Assembly: GCF_005405205.1 (NCBI RefSeq)
Contig: NZ_BJDP01000013.1
Span: forward strand, 1 to 45,747
Origin: Enterococcus pingfangensis
GTDB lineage: Bacteria > Bacillota > Bacilli > Lactobacillales > Enterococcaceae
Reading direction: 5' to 3'
DNA: 45,747 bases
Positions within the stretch are counted from its first letter, which is position 1. Every line of letters starts with the position of its first letter. The translations under genes and the position numbers were made by a program. This document shows, in pieces, positions 33,798 to 42,610 of this stretch. The notes below the pieces were generated by a model. The model was not told the DNA's origin. It made no database searches and saw nothing but the letters and a program-made list of their open reading frames with translations.

Positions 33798-35288
33798 ATG
33801 GAATTATCGAAGTTGCAAAATGGTTCGGATATTCGTGGGATCGCTATCACGACCGAGGACAAAGTAAAAAATTTAGGGGCTGAAGAAGCTCGTTTGATTG
33901 CGCAAGGAATTCTTAATTGGTTAGCAGATAAAGGTATAAAGCAACCTAAAATTGGGATCGGTCACGACAGCCGTTTAACGGGTCCGGCATTAAAAACAGC
34001 GATGATCGACGTTTTTAAAGCGGCTGGCTGCGAAGTATTGGATTTTGGTTTAGCCACAACACCGGCTTTATTTATGGCGACACAGTTCAAAGAGTTTGCT
34101 TGTGACGCGGGGATCATGCTGACAGCCAGTCATCTGCCATTTTATTTCAACGGTATCAAAATTTTCAATCAAGTCAGCGGTGCAGAAAAAGCGGATATCG
34201 CTTATATTTTGACTCATACGGAAGCTAGCGAGGCAGCTGAAGGGACAGTTCAGCAAGCCGACTTGTTGTCTCGTTATGCTGCGGATCTAGTTGAAAAAAT
34301 ACAACAAGGCAGCGGCAGCAAACAGCCGTTGAAAGATATGAAGATTATTGTTGACGCGGGAAATGGCGCCGGCGGTTATTTTGCCGACAAAGTTTTAGCT
34401 GTTTTAGGTGCGGATACGAGCGGTTCGCAGTTTTTAGAACCAGATGGGAATTTTCCTAATCACATTCCAAACCCTGACAATAAAGAAGCAATGGCGAGCA
34501 TCAAGCAGGCTGTTTTAGACAATCAAGCCGATCTTGGCGTGATTTTCGATACGGACGTTGATCGTTCGGCAATCGTTTCAAAAGATGGACAAATGATCAA
34601 TCGAAACAATTTGATCGCGGTATTGGCGGCGATTGTTTTACAAGAATATCCAGGCAGCACGATCGTGACCAACTCGCCGACTTCGGATCATTTGAAACGG
34701 TTTATTGAAGAAAAAGGCGGCAAGCAGTATCGTTATATTTCTGGCTACCGCAATGTCATCAACAAAGCGATCGAGCTTAATCAAGAAGGAATCGATTGCC
34801 AGTTAGCGATCGAAACTAGTTCGCATGCAGCCTTTAAAGAAAATTACTTTTTAGATGACGGGGCCTATGTGATCGCAAAAGTTTTGATGCTATTGCCAAA
34901 ATTGCAAAAAGAAAATCGAGAATTGACGGATTTGATGGCTGAGTTGGAACAGCCCGTGGAAACATTAGAGATTCGCTACACGATCTCTGGGGAAGATTAT
35001 AAAACGATCGGTCAACAAATGATCGATACCTTCCGAACAGAATTGCCCAAACAAGCGGGTTTTGCCGAAAATCCTGAAAATCAAGAAGGCGTACGTTTTT
35101 CGGTGACAGATCCCTATGGAAAAGGTTGGATGTTACTGCGTTTAAGCTTGCATGAACCATTGTTAGTGATGCAAGTAGAAAATGATCAAACCGATCAAAT
35201 CCAAAAACAATTACCGCTTTTCCGCGAGATATTAGCTCAGAATTCTCAAATCGATCTAACCAAACTAGATCAACAATTGACTAAGTAA
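33798..35288 (+). CDS. Phosphoglucomutase/phosphomannomutase family protein
   Basis: A 496-residue alpha-D-phosphohexomutase moving phosphate between C6 and C1 of a hexose in the cytosol. The substrate stretch NGSDIRGI is near residue 8. The phosphoserine is S111 in TASHLPFYFNG, the metal loop is DTDVDRSA, and a late GKGWMLLRLSLHEP binds the phosphate. The sugar-binding loop reads ETSSHAAF. Glucose, mannose or glucosamine phosphate cannot be told apart. AAGGAGG, nine bases before the ATG, is partly made by the end of the last repeat. The long repeated leader suggests unusual control. Confidence 0.88.
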   Translation: MELSKLQNGSDIRGIAITTEDKVKNLGAEEARLIAQGILNWLADKGIKQPKIGIGHDSRLTGPALKTAMIDVFKAAGCEVLDFGLATTPALFMATQFKEFACDAGIMLTASHLPFYFNGIKIFNQVSGAEKADIAYILTHTEASEAAEGTVQQADLLSRYAADLVEKIQQGSGSKQPLKDMKIIVDAGNGAGGYFADKVLAVLGADTSGSQFLEPDGNFPNHIPNPDNKEAMASIKQAVLDNQADLGVIFDTDVDRSAIVSKDGQMINRNNLIAVLAAIVLQEYPGSTIVTNSPTSDHLKRFIEEKGGKQYRYISGYRNVINKAIELNQEGIDCQLAIETSSHAAFKENYFLDDGAYVIAKVLMLLPKLQKENRELTDLMAELEQPVETLEIRYTISGEDYKTIGQQMIDTFRTELPKQAGFAENPENQEGVRFSVTDPYGKGWMLLRLSLHEPLLVMQVENDQTDQIQKQLPLFREILAQNSQIDLTKLDQQLTK

Positions 35289-35303
35289 GATTACTTGCAA
35301 AAT

Positions 35304-35343
35304 AAGCCTCTTTGTCTGATGCTATCAGAGAAAGAGGCTTTTT
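35304..35343 (+). terminator. Phosphomutase gene terminator
   Basis: AAGCCTCTTT (35304-35313) pairs with AAAGAGGCTT (35331-35340), with inner CTGAT/ATCAG, then T to 35343. Confidence 0.9.
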
Positions 35344-35387
35344 CAGCTCAACACAAGAGTGAATAGATCAAACTAGGAGGGATAAAG

Positions 35388-35741
35388 ATGAGAATTTTAT
35401 TGGATGAAGCGGCTAAAGCAAAACTTTTGTCATACTTAGGCAGCGACAAGGTGCTGTTATTAACGTTTGAAGATGGCGTCGGGCCTTATTCACAACATGC
35501 GATGATCCACATGCAGACACAATTTTCGATCAATATCATTTCAAGTAAGATGGAAAAAAACGATTATAACGAAAAAATTCCATCAGAGATCGGCGATTTT
35601 TGGATCAAAGGGTATTCAAAAGAGGAATTACAAGAAGAGCTGCGGATCAAATTCAATCCGCGTCTTAGCACGTTTAGCTTGTCAGGCGAAGGCGGAATGA
35701 TCGACGACAATTTAGGGTTGATCGATTTTACTAAAAATTAA
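35388..35741 (+). CDS. HesB/IscA-like fold protein (YneR type), cysteine-free
   Basis: A 117-residue protein resembling the iron-sulfur cluster biosynthesis (HesB/YneR-like) family: it starts RILLDEAAKAKLLSYL and has LLLTFEDGVGPYSQH. It has no cysteine at all, so it cannot hold a cluster in the IscA manner; the actual role is unknown. AGGAGGG is seven bases before the ATG. Single gene between the phosphomutase terminator and the promoter of the response regulator. Confidence 0.7.
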   Translation: MRILLDEAAKAKLLSYLGSDKVLLLTFEDGVGPYSQHAMIHMQTQFSINIISSKMEKNDYNEKIPSEIGDFWIKGYSKEELQEELRIKFNPRLSTFSLSGEGGMIDDNLGLIDFTKN

Positions 35742-35773
35742 GCAGAATCGCCTTTTCTTTCGTTTCTGTTCTT

Positions 35774-35782
35774 TGCTATGAT
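35774..35782 (+). promoter_or_regulatory. Extended -10 promoter of the two-component genes
   Basis: TGCTATGAT (TG-C-TATGAT), 80 bases before the GTG start of the response regulator. The -35 region is weak. Confidence 0.55.
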
Positions 35783-35862
35783 GATAAAAAGAGTCCAAGT
35801 ACTTGCTCAGTTTTTTTGTTAATTAAGTTAGTAAAACCAGAAAAAGAAAGTGGGGAGATAGA

Positions 35863-36534
35863 GTGGCGAAAATCATGATCGTTGAAGATGAAGCAGTAAT
35901 CCGCCAATTGATCGGAGAAGAATTGACGAAATGGCGATTTGATGTGTATCAAACAGCGGATTTCAATCAAGTCTTCGAAGAATTTGAACAAATTGCGCCG
36001 CAGCTTGTTTTATTAGATATCAATCTGCCGGTTTATGACGGTTATTATTGGTGTCAAAAGATCCGTGAAGTGTCCAAAGTCCCGATTATTTTCATTTCTT
36101 CCCGAAATACCAATATGGATCAAATCATGGCGATGAATATGGGGGCAGACGATTATATCACGAAACCTTTTCAGGTCGATATTTTAGTCGCAAAGATCAA
36201 CGCACTGCTGCGGCGTTCATACAATTACGCTGAAAGCGGCGAAGCGCTAGAACATAACGGGATCACACTGAACATCGATAACAGCAGCATGACAATCCAG
36301 CAAGAAGTTGTGGATCTCAGTAAAAACGAATACCGATTGCTGTTTATTTTGATGAAGCAGCACGGCAAAATCTTGAGCAGAGATAAGTTGCTGAGGGCAT
36401 TGTGGGATGATGAACGTTTTGTTGACGACAACACATTGACCGTGAACATCAACCGTCTGCGCCGCAAAATCGAACAAGCGGGGATTAAAGATTATATCCA
36501 AACAAAAGTCGGACAAGGCTACATCGTCCCATGA
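35863..36534 (+). CDS. OmpR-family response regulator, BceR/SapR-like
   Basis: A 223-residue regulator. The receiver domain has the phospho-acceptor D52 (LLDINLP) and the K of TKPF; the C-terminal winged helix has DKLLRALWDD and NINRLRRKIE. It starts with GTG, five bases after GGGGAG. With the short kinase that follows 13 bases later it resembles BceRS, and in enterococci SapRS, which answer to bacitracin and other lipid II-cycle antibiotics. No BceAB-type transporter is present here. Confidence 0.88.
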   Translation: MAKIMIVEDEAVIRQLIGEELTKWRFDVYQTADFNQVFEEFEQIAPQLVLLDINLPVYDGYYWCQKIREVSKVPIIFISSRNTNMDQIMAMNMGADDYITKPFQVDILVAKINALLRRSYNYAESGEALEHNGITLNIDNSSMTIQQEVVDLSKNEYRLLFILMKQHGKILSRDKLLRALWDDERFVDDNTLTVNINRLRRKIEQAGIKDYIQTKVGQGYIVP

Positions 36535-36547
36535 GCGAGGAGCGCGT

Positions 36548-37570
36548 ATGACATTTATTAACTACTTAAAGGATCGTTTGCTGGTTTTATTAGGCTGGGC
36601 AGTGTTGAGCTTGCTGTTGATCGGGATGGTTTGGTTAACACCGAATCTGCATGGTTTTTGGGACAATCTCAGCTATTTATTGCTCTTGCAGCTGTTTTTG
36701 GTTTTTCTTTTTTTCACCATCGACTACCAGCGGCGCAAAAAATGGTACCGATCATTTGACCAATCAGACGATACGCAGCTTCAGCAGTTTATCGAATCCG
36801 CAACCAGCAATGAAGAACGGGTAATCCAGGAATACGTAAACCAGCAAGTCCGTCAGCATCACTTGCTGACCGAGCAATTACTGAGCAGTCAAAAAGATCA
36901 AAAAGATTATTTAGACTCGTGGATCCACGAGATCAAAGTTCCGCTGGCAGCGGTAGACTTAATCTTAAATTCGATTGAATTTGATATTCCGGATGATAAG
37001 TTTTTCTTATTGCAAAATGAGCTTCAGCAAATCGATGAGTATGTTGAACAAATTTTATATTATTCTCGTTCGGATGAATTTGTGAATGACTATTTGATCC
37101 AAGAATATTCGTTGAAAAAAATCGTTCAGCCGATCATCCGCAGCCAGGCAAATTACTTTATCCAAAAAAATCTGCAATTAACACTTACAGAAGAGGATGC
37201 CAGCGTGTTGACGGATGCGAAGTGGATCGAATTTATCTTCCGCCAACTATTGAGCAATGCGATCAAATACACACCTGATCATGGGCAGATTACTATTGAG
37301 ATCACAGCGAAAAGTGGGGGCGTTGAATTAAGCTTGCAAGATAGCGGAATCGGTATTCCGCCAGAAGATTTAGGTCGGATCTTTGACAAAGGTTTCACTG
37401 GCGAAAATGGCCGCAAAGCACAACAGCATTCTACCGGTCTGGGGTTATATCTGGCTAAGACGCTGGCAGAAAAACTTGGTGTGAGTTTAACCGTACAATC
37501 AACGATGGATGTAGGAACGACGATGACTTTATTTTTCCCTCGATTAGATTATTATCATGAAAAACGATAA
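36548..37570 (+). CDS. Intramembrane-sensing histidine kinase, BceS/SapS-like
   Basis: A 340-residue kinase with two membrane helices (about 9-31 and 41-58) joined by a loop of about 10 residues, so it has no real outer sensor. The phosphorylated His is H127 in WIHEIKVPL; the ATPase domain shows LLSNAIKY, DSGIGIP and STGLGLYL. Such kinases depend on a BceAB-type transporter as sensor, which must be encoded elsewhere. AGCGAGGAGCG precedes the ATG. Confidence 0.88.
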   Translation: MTFINYLKDRLLVLLGWAVLSLLLIGMVWLTPNLHGFWDNLSYLLLLQLFLVFLFFTIDYQRRKKWYRSFDQSDDTQLQQFIESATSNEERVIQEYVNQQVRQHHLLTEQLLSSQKDQKDYLDSWIHEIKVPLAAVDLILNSIEFDIPDDKFFLLQNELQQIDEYVEQILYYSRSDEFVNDYLIQEYSLKKIVQPIIRSQANYFIQKNLQLTLTEEDASVLTDAKWIEFIFRQLLSNAIKYTPDHGQITIEITAKSGGVELSLQDSGIGIPPEDLGRIFDKGFTGENGRKAQQHSTGLGLYLAKTLAEKLGVSLTVQSTMDVGTTMTLFFPRLDYYHEKR

Positions 37571-37585
37571 TTTTTTGTTTTTTTG

Positions 37586-37614
37586 TTGCTAAATTTCCTT
37601 TTTTTCGCTAAACT
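37586..37614 (+). promoter_or_regulatory. Promoter of the GlcU-like gene
   Basis: TTGCTA (37586-37591), a 17-base spacer and TAAACT (37609-37614), 31 bases before the ATG. Confidence 0.6.
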
Positions 37615-37645
37615 ATTCCAGTTGTGAATTGAAGGGAGTAAGTAT

Positions 37646-38509
37646 ATGAGTATTTTGATTGCCCTAATACCAATGGTAGCATGGGGAAGCATTGGTTTGG
37701 TAAGTGGAAAATTAGGCGGCGACGCTAACCAGCAAACTTTAGGAATGACGATGGGCGCGTTTATTTTTGCATTAGTGACCTTCTTCATCGTTCAGCCGGC
37801 AATGAGCGGCTGGATTGCGTTGATTGGTTTCTTATCAGGCTTTTTCTGGTCAATCGGCCAAAATGGTCAGTTTCACGGGATGAAATTTATGGGAGTGTCG
37901 GTCGGTTTACCGATCTCAACCGGTTTTCAATTGATTTTGAATACCGTCGCCGGTGCAATATTCTTCCATGAATGGACTAAAACAAAAGATTTTATTTTTG
38001 GTTTCATCGCGTTGGCTTTGCTTGTCTTAGGAGCGTACTTAACGGCACGCAAAGATGACGAAAGCGGCGTTAAAGTAGATAATGGGATGTTGGACTTTGG
38101 TAAAGGATTTCGTGCATTGATCTTTTCGACCTTGGGTTACGGAGTCTACACGATTATTATCACATGGGCAGGTCTTGATCCATTAGCGATCATTTTGCCG
38201 CAAAGTGTCGGAATGTTGGTCGGGGCTAGTTTCTTTGCCTTTCGCAAAGCAAAAGTCGATCGCTATGTTTGGCGCAATATGACTTCAGGCTTATTGTGGG
38301 GAATCGGGAATATCTGTATGTTATTGTCTGTCCAAAACATTGGTTTAGCGATTGGTTTCTCATTGTCGCAAATGGGGATCATCATTTCAACGCTGGGCGG
38401 GATCTTCTTGTTAGGAGAACACAAAACAAAAAAAGAAATGTATTATGTCATTATCGGCTGTCTGCTGATCATCGTCGGCGGTGTCGTGTTAGGATATATG
38501 AAAGCATAA
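37646..38509 (+). CDS. Sugar transporter of the GRP/GlcU family
   Basis: A 287-residue membrane protein with ten hydrophobic segments, of the glucose/ribose porter family in the drug/metabolite transporter superfamily. WGSIGLVSGKLGGDANQQTLGMT opens the protein, and FFWSIGQNGQFHGMKFMGVSVGLPIS is family-typical. GlcU of Bacillus and staphylococci takes up glucose by proton symport; ribose relatives exist. AAGGGAG is 8 bases before the ATG. Own promoter and terminator. Confidence 0.88.
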   Translation: MSILIALIPMVAWGSIGLVSGKLGGDANQQTLGMTMGAFIFALVTFFIVQPAMSGWIALIGFLSGFFWSIGQNGQFHGMKFMGVSVGLPISTGFQLILNTVAGAIFFHEWTKTKDFIFGFIALALLVLGAYLTARKDDESGVKVDNGMLDFGKGFRALIFSTLGYGVYTIIITWAGLDPLAIILPQSVGMLVGASFFAFRKAKVDRYVWRNMTSGLLWGIGNICMLLSVQNIGLAIGFSLSQMGIIISTLGGIFLLGEHKTKKEMYYVIIGCLLIIVGGVVLGYMKA

Positions 38510-38537
38510 AAAAAGCATGCCTCGGCATGCTTTTTTT
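38510..38537 (+). terminator. GlcU gene terminator
   Basis: AGCATGCC (38514-38521) pairs with GGCATGCT (38524-38531), extended by A/T runs, with seven T after it. The gap 38538-38680 holds nothing recognisable. Confidence 0.92.
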
Positions 38538-38680
38538 GTGCTCCGTCAAACCACGTTGAGGGAGACAAAATTGAATAGAAGTAGTTGTACATCCTTTCGT
38601 AAATCGCAAATTTCTATCGGTTGAGCCGAGCAATTTTCTAGTTCAATGATCTATTGAAAGACTCTGTTTGATTTGTTTAC

Positions 38681-38723
38681 AAAAAAATGTTGGTAAAAAA
38701 CCAGTTGCGATTTTCCACCAACA
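38681..38723 (-). terminator. telA terminator
   Basis: On the minus strand TGTTGGT (38723-38717) pairs with ACCAACA (38694-38688) and is followed by seven T. It lies about 55 bases after the telA stop. Confidence 0.82.
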
Positions 38724-38776
38724 CGAACTATTCTAGCATCATTTTTTAGATTAAGTTAGGAATAGCACTGTCCAGT

Positions 38777-39967
38777 TTATTGACCGGAGTTTAATTCCAT
38801 CAGTTTTTGTTTCAAGTCATTTTCCATATGACCAATCTCGATTTCAGCGGCTTGGCGACGTTCACGGCCTTCTTTTTGGATCCGCAAAGTTTCTTCAAGT
38901 GTTTCGACTAAATCATTTTGTGTTTGTTGCAGCGTATCAAGATCCACGATGCCGCGTTCATTTTCTTTAGCCGTTTCGATAGTTGAGATTTTCAACATTT
39001 CTGAATTTTTCTTCAATAGATCATTTGTCGTCTCAGAAACTTGGCGTTGTGCGGTAGACGCATCTTTTTGGCGCAATAAAGTCAATGCGATCGCCACTTG
39101 GTTTTTCCACAAAGGAATCGCCGTATTGATCGATGCTTGGATCTTTTCCGCCAAAGCTTGGTTCGTATTTTGGATCAAACGGATCTGAGGTGCTTGCTGG
39201 ATCGTGATTTGGCGAGCCAATTTTAAATCATACGTCCGTTTGTCTAAACGATCTAAAAATTGTGTGTAGTCATTTACGATTTGAACGTCCATTTGATCGC
39301 CGGAAGCTTGCGCTTTTTCTGTCGCTTCAGGGATCGTAGTCAATTTCATTTCTTCCATTTTTAGTTCTGCGGCGGCGATGTAAATGTTCAAAGCATCGAA
39401 ATAATCTTTGTTTTTATTGTAAAGCGTCTCTAACATTTGATTGTCTTTCAGCAAACCGTCTTTTTCGACATTCAATTTGGTTGCGATCTTATCGATTTGA
39501 GCACCGATCTTTTGATACTTAGTAGTGATCTCATAAATAGACTGTTTGACTTTGCCGAACATTTTTTGGAAAATATTGCCTTCACCGACCCGCAATTCAT
39601 CGGGGTTGGCTTCATTTAAGCGATACATCAATTGATTCAACGAATCGCCGACAGGTCCGATGTCTTGTGCTGAAACGGTGTTCAACATGGACTGTGAAAA
39701 TTCACTTAATTTAGTTTGAGTGGTCGCACCGTAACCAATGACTGCTTGCGAGTCATTGATGTCGATTTTTTTAGCTAATTCCCGTGCTTGAGCTTGGCGT
39801 TCTGCGGGTAATTTATCGACTAAGCGATCTGCTTGTTCTTGCGACTGCAAGTGAGAGATTTCTTGTTGTTGGACAGGGGTCAAAGAATCGGTGCCGAAAG
39901 GATTGCTAAGCAAGTCGTCTAGCGTACTGTCGACGGGTTTGATCGGTTGTTTGTTTTCTGGTTCCAC
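38777..39967 (-). CDS. telA: TelA-family toxic anion resistance protein
   Basis: A 396-residue cytosolic coiled-coil protein of the TelA/KlaA family. Family pattern: long helices with [44 protein letters not shown] and a C-terminal charged coil. Homologues are linked to tellurite, nisin and cell-envelope stress tolerance; the molecular action is unknown. It starts with GTG (39967), seven bases after AGGAGG. A terminator-like hairpin sits between it and xpaC. Confidence 0.9.
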   Translation of the reverse strand: MEPENKQPIKPVDSTLDDLLSNPFGTDSLTPVQQQEISHLQSQEQADRLVDKLPAERQAQARELAKKIDINDSQAVIGYGATTQTKLSEFSQSMLNTVSAQDIGPVGDSLNQLMYRLNEANPDELRVGEGNIFQKMFGKVKQSIYEITTKYQKIGAQIDKIATKLNVEKDGLLKDNQMLETLYNKNKDYFDALNIYIAAAELKMEEMKLTTIPEATEKAQASGDQMDVQIVNDYTQFLDRLDKRTYDLKLARQITIQQAPQIRLIQNTNQALAEKIQASINTAIPLWKNQVAIALTLLRQKDASTAQRQVSETTNDLLKKNSEMLKISTIETAKENERGIVDLDTLQQTQNDLVETLEETLRIQKEGRERRQAAEIEIGHMENDLKQKLMELNSGQ

Positions 39968-39984
39968 GTTGGTTCCTCCTGTTC

Positions 39985-40014
39985 AAAAAAATCTAGCTTC
40001 AGCTAGATTTTTTT
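39985..40014. terminator. Hairpin between xpaC and telA
   Basis: A perfect inverted repeat AAAATCTAGCT/AGCTAGATTTT with loop TC and seven A/T at both ends. On the minus strand the T run ends five bases before the telA ribosome site, leaving no room for a promoter in between. It looks like an internal attenuator. Confidence 0.8.
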
Positions 40015-40026
40015 GTTTCGTTATTT

Positions 40027-40680
40027 TTACTTTGTGGACAGATTAGGATCGTGCTTAAGATTTTTCTTTGCGATCGAGATCTCAACGTCCATCTCGTCTA
40101 AGTCTTCGGCTACGAATTGTTGGTAGTCTTTCACGATTAAATCAGCCATTTGATCGATGATCTGTGCGCTTTCTTCTAGTTTACCATAAACTTCTTTCGT
40201 CTTGACTTCATGACCGTTGATTTCGACATAATTATCGGTTAGATCAACGATATTCGGTAAATGAGTATAAAGAAATTGGCTCGCTTCCGGCAGACGCTTA
40301 GGATCTTTCACCAATTCTTTGAACAAAGCTTTGGCAGCCTTTAACGTATCGTGACGCAAGTCGATCGCTTTTAATTTCGCATTTTTTTGGATGTTGTGTT
40401 GCAGACGGAAAATCTGTTGTTTGGAAAGATTCATTGTTTCGCGAAACAATTCGATTTCACGCTCACTCATACCCACTGTTTTATAATAAGCTTCTTTTTC
40501 TTTGCTTAGAGATGGCAGCTCCTCTTTTTGCGGCCGCGCTTTTCTTCCCCTAAATCCGCGATAGATCAGCCAAGACCCAACGACCAACATTAAAAAGACG
40601 ATATAATCATCGAAGTCTCCTCCAAAGAAAGCGAGAACGCCGATTGCTGCGATGATGATAGGGAATAATTTCCTTCGCAT
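40027..40680 (-). CDS. xpaC: XpaC-family membrane protein
   Basis: A 217-residue protein with two adjacent hydrophobic segments at residues 6-40 and a cytosolic helical remainder. The pairing with telA and the pattern YYKTVGMSEREIELFRETM identify the XpaC family (named for 5-bromo-4-chloroindolyl phosphate hydrolysis; true role unknown). AGGAGG is 6 bases before the ATG. Divergent from nudF, with an extended -10 upstream. Confidence 0.88.
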   Translation of the reverse strand: MRRKLFPIIIAAIGVLAFFGGDFDDYIVFLMLVVGSWLIYRGFRGRKARPQKEELPSLSKEKEAYYKTVGMSEREIELFRETMNLSKQQIFRLQHNIQKNAKLKAIDLRHDTLKAAKALFKELVKDPKRLPEASQFLYTHLPNIVDLTDNYVEINGHEVKTKEVYGKLEESAQIIDQMADLIVKDYQQFVAEDLDEMDVEISIAKKNLKHDPNLSTK

Positions 40681-40749
40681 AATAATCCTCCTAGTCTAGT
40701 AATAACCCTTCACATAAATAGTCTGAATCCTTGATTTCTTTACACGCTC

Positions 40750-40758
40750 ATCATAGCA
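40750..40758 (-). promoter_or_regulatory. Extended -10 promoter of xpaC-telA
   Basis: TGCTATGAT on the minus strand, about 70 bases before the xpaC start. Confidence 0.55.
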
Positions 40759-40830
40759 TGAAATTCTATAGAAAGAGTATCGGACTAAAGATGGATTTTT
40801 CATATTTAGAAAAAACATAAGAATTTTCTG

Positions 40831-40839
40831 TGATACAAT
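40831..40839 (+). promoter_or_regulatory. Extended -10 promoter of nudF
   Basis: TGATACAAT (TG-A-TACAAT), about 110 bases before nudF. The untranslated leader between shows no clear known element. Confidence 0.55.
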
Positions 40840-40941
40840 AGGGCAGAACTATCGAGTGAAAGTCATTCGGACTGTCGGTTCCATTTTTATAGTAATTATG
40901 CGAAAAATTTTGAATCGAGGGTTAGAACGAAGGAGGATAAA

Positions 40942-40956
40942 ATGCCGCGATGTTAG
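40942..40956 (+). other. Four-codon minicistron overlapping the nudF start
   Basis: ATG CCG CGA TGT TAG begins five bases after AAGGAGG (40930-40936) and stops seven bases into nudF. The nudF ATG at 40950 is 13 bases from that site, so the ribosome would meet the minicistron first. Confidence 0.5.
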
Positions 40957-41516
40957 AGTATAAAGATTTTGAAGAAAAGACGATTGAACGGAAAGAATTG
41001 TTCAAAGGGAAGATCATTGATGTATATTTAGACGATGTTGCGTTGCCGATGGGCGGAGTGGCAAAACGCGAATTGGTTTTCCATCACGGCGGCGTTGGGA
41101 TCATTCCAATCACGCAGGAAAACAAACTCATCATGGTCAAGCAATTCCGCAAACCGCTGGAAAAAGTTGTGTTGGAGATCCCCGCAGGTAAAATCGATCC
41201 TGGCGAAGGACAACAGCCTGAAAAGACAGCGTTGCGCGAATTAGAAGAAGAGACCGGCTATCGGACTGAAAAATTATCCTACATAAATGAAATGTATCTA
41301 TCACCAGGCTTTTCCAATGAAAAATTATATATTTATAGCGCTACTGACTTAGTCAAAGTTGAAAATCCTCGACCACAAGATGACGATGAAGTCTTAGAAC
41401 TTTATGAATTGACGTTGGATGAAGCCAAAGAGGCGATCCAAACAGGCTTGATTTGCGACGCCAAGACAATTTTTGCAGTCAATTACTGGGAATTATGGCA
41501 ATATAAAAACAAGTAA
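40950..41516 (+). CDS. nudF: ADP-ribose pyrophosphatase NudF (Nudix)
   Basis: A 188-residue Nudix hydrolase that splits ADP-ribose to AMP and ribose 5-phosphate in the cytosol. The Nudix box spans residues 80-104, ending RELEEETGY; LSPGFSNEKLYIY follows, as in ADP-ribose enzymes. The start at 40950 matches the family length; the better-placed ATG at 40942 gives only a four-codon ORF. Followed by a small membrane protein gene and mtnN, probably one transcript. Confidence 0.92.
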   Translation: MLEYKDFEEKTIERKELFKGKIIDVYLDDVALPMGGVAKRELVFHHGGVGIIPITQENKLIMVKQFRKPLEKVVLEIPAGKIDPGEGQQPEKTALRELEEETGYRTEKLSYINEMYLSPGFSNEKLYIYSATDLVKVENPRPQDDDEVLELYELTLDEAKEAIQTGLICDAKTIFAVNYWELWQYKNK

Positions 41517-41547
41517 TAAATCAGCAGGAACAAGGAGAGGATCACGC

Positions 41548-41832
41548 ATGAGCCAATCACCATTGGTGACGCGCAGCGAATTGAGAAAACGTAAAGAAGA
41601 GCAGGAACGTTTGGCCCAAGAACAACGTGAGGCCGCTGAACGAGTCTACGAAAAAAGAGAAAAAGAAATCAGCTCAGTCTATCGGAAGGAACTCAAAAAA
41701 AATAAACCAGTCACGAAATCTCGCAGCAGCGAGCGAGTCAAACAAAAAGAACGAGGCAGTTTTTTAAATAAAGCGATCATTTTTGTCTTATTACTGTTGA
41801 TCGTCGTTATGCTAGCCGTATTCTTTATTTAA
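41548..41832 (+). CDS. Small C-tail-anchored membrane protein, unknown function
   Basis: A 94-residue protein: a very basic, charged, coiled-coil-like N-terminal part (about residues 9-70, many K, R, E) and one membrane helix at the C terminus (AIIFVLLLLIVVMLAVFFI). The orientation should leave the charged part in the cytosol. AAGGAGAGG is 7 bases before the ATG. It sits between nudF and mtnN. No family recognised. Confidence 0.82.
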   Translation: MSQSPLVTRSELRKRKEEQERLAQEQREAAERVYEKREKEISSVYRKELKKNKPVTKSRSSERVKQKERGSFLNKAIIFVLLLLIVVMLAVFFI

Positions 41833-41886
41833 CGAGTCTACTAAAAATAGTAAAAAAAACAATTTATACGAAATAGGGGAAAGATT

Positions 41887-42579
41887 ATGAAAATCGGTAT
41901 TATCGGTGCAATGGAACCAGAAGTAAAAGTATTACGTGAAAGTTTGGAACACCCATTATCTTGGGAACAATCAGGCGCATTATTCATTTCAGGCAGTTTG
42001 GGTAATCATGAAGTAATTGTCGTCCAATCAGGGATCGGAAAAGTTTTAGCTTCGATCACTACAGCTGTTTTGATCCAACAATACAAAGTCAACATGGTGA
42101 TTAATACCGGAACAGCCGGCGGGATTGGAACAGGACTAGCTATCGGGGATCTAGTGATCGCCGACAAAGTAGCTTATTTTGACGTAGACGCAACGACCTT
42201 TGGCTATCAATTGGGACAAGTTCCTGGAATGCCGCTTTATTACGATGGATCTGCGTATCTAAAAACAGAGATGCTGGAAGCCAGCAAAAAATTAAATCAC
42301 TCCGCCCATGTTGGACTGATCGTTTCAGGTGATACGTTTGTTAGCAGCCCAGCAAAAATCTATGAGATCAAAGCTGCCTTTCCCGATGCATTAGCCGTTG
42401 AGATGGAAGGAGCCGCGATTGGACATACCGCCGCACAATTTGGGATTCCATTTTTGATCGTACGAGCAATCAGCGATACAGCTGACAGCGAAGCAACAGA
42501 AACACATGAAGAATTCGTTAATCGGACGGGTACATTATCGGCACAACTAGTAATAGAGTTTGTAAATCATTTAAAATAA
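41887..42579 (+). CDS. mtnN: 5'-methylthioadenosine/S-adenosylhomocysteine nucleosidase
   Basis: Cleaves SAH and MTA to adenine and the ribosyl thioether. The 230 residues are the family length. It starts GIIGAMEPEVKVL; the substrate loop is VEMEGAAIGH, with Glu and Met binding the ribose; the catalytic Asp is in ISDTAD. It provides S-ribosylhomocysteine for LuxS (20092). AGGGGAAAG precedes the ATG. Confidence 0.96.
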   Translation: MKIGIIGAMEPEVKVLRESLEHPLSWEQSGALFISGSLGNHEVIVVQSGIGKVLASITTAVLIQQYKVNMVINTGTAGGIGTGLAIGDLVIADKVAYFDVDATTFGYQLGQVPGMPLYYDGSAYLKTEMLEASKKLNHSAHVGLIVSGDTFVSSPAKIYEIKAAFPDALAVEMEGAAIGHTAAQFGIPFLIVRAISDTADSEATETHEEFVNRTGTLSAQLVIEFVNHLK

Positions 42580-42610
42580 AAAAAGCTGAGGAAGAGTAGG
42601 AGGAATTTTT

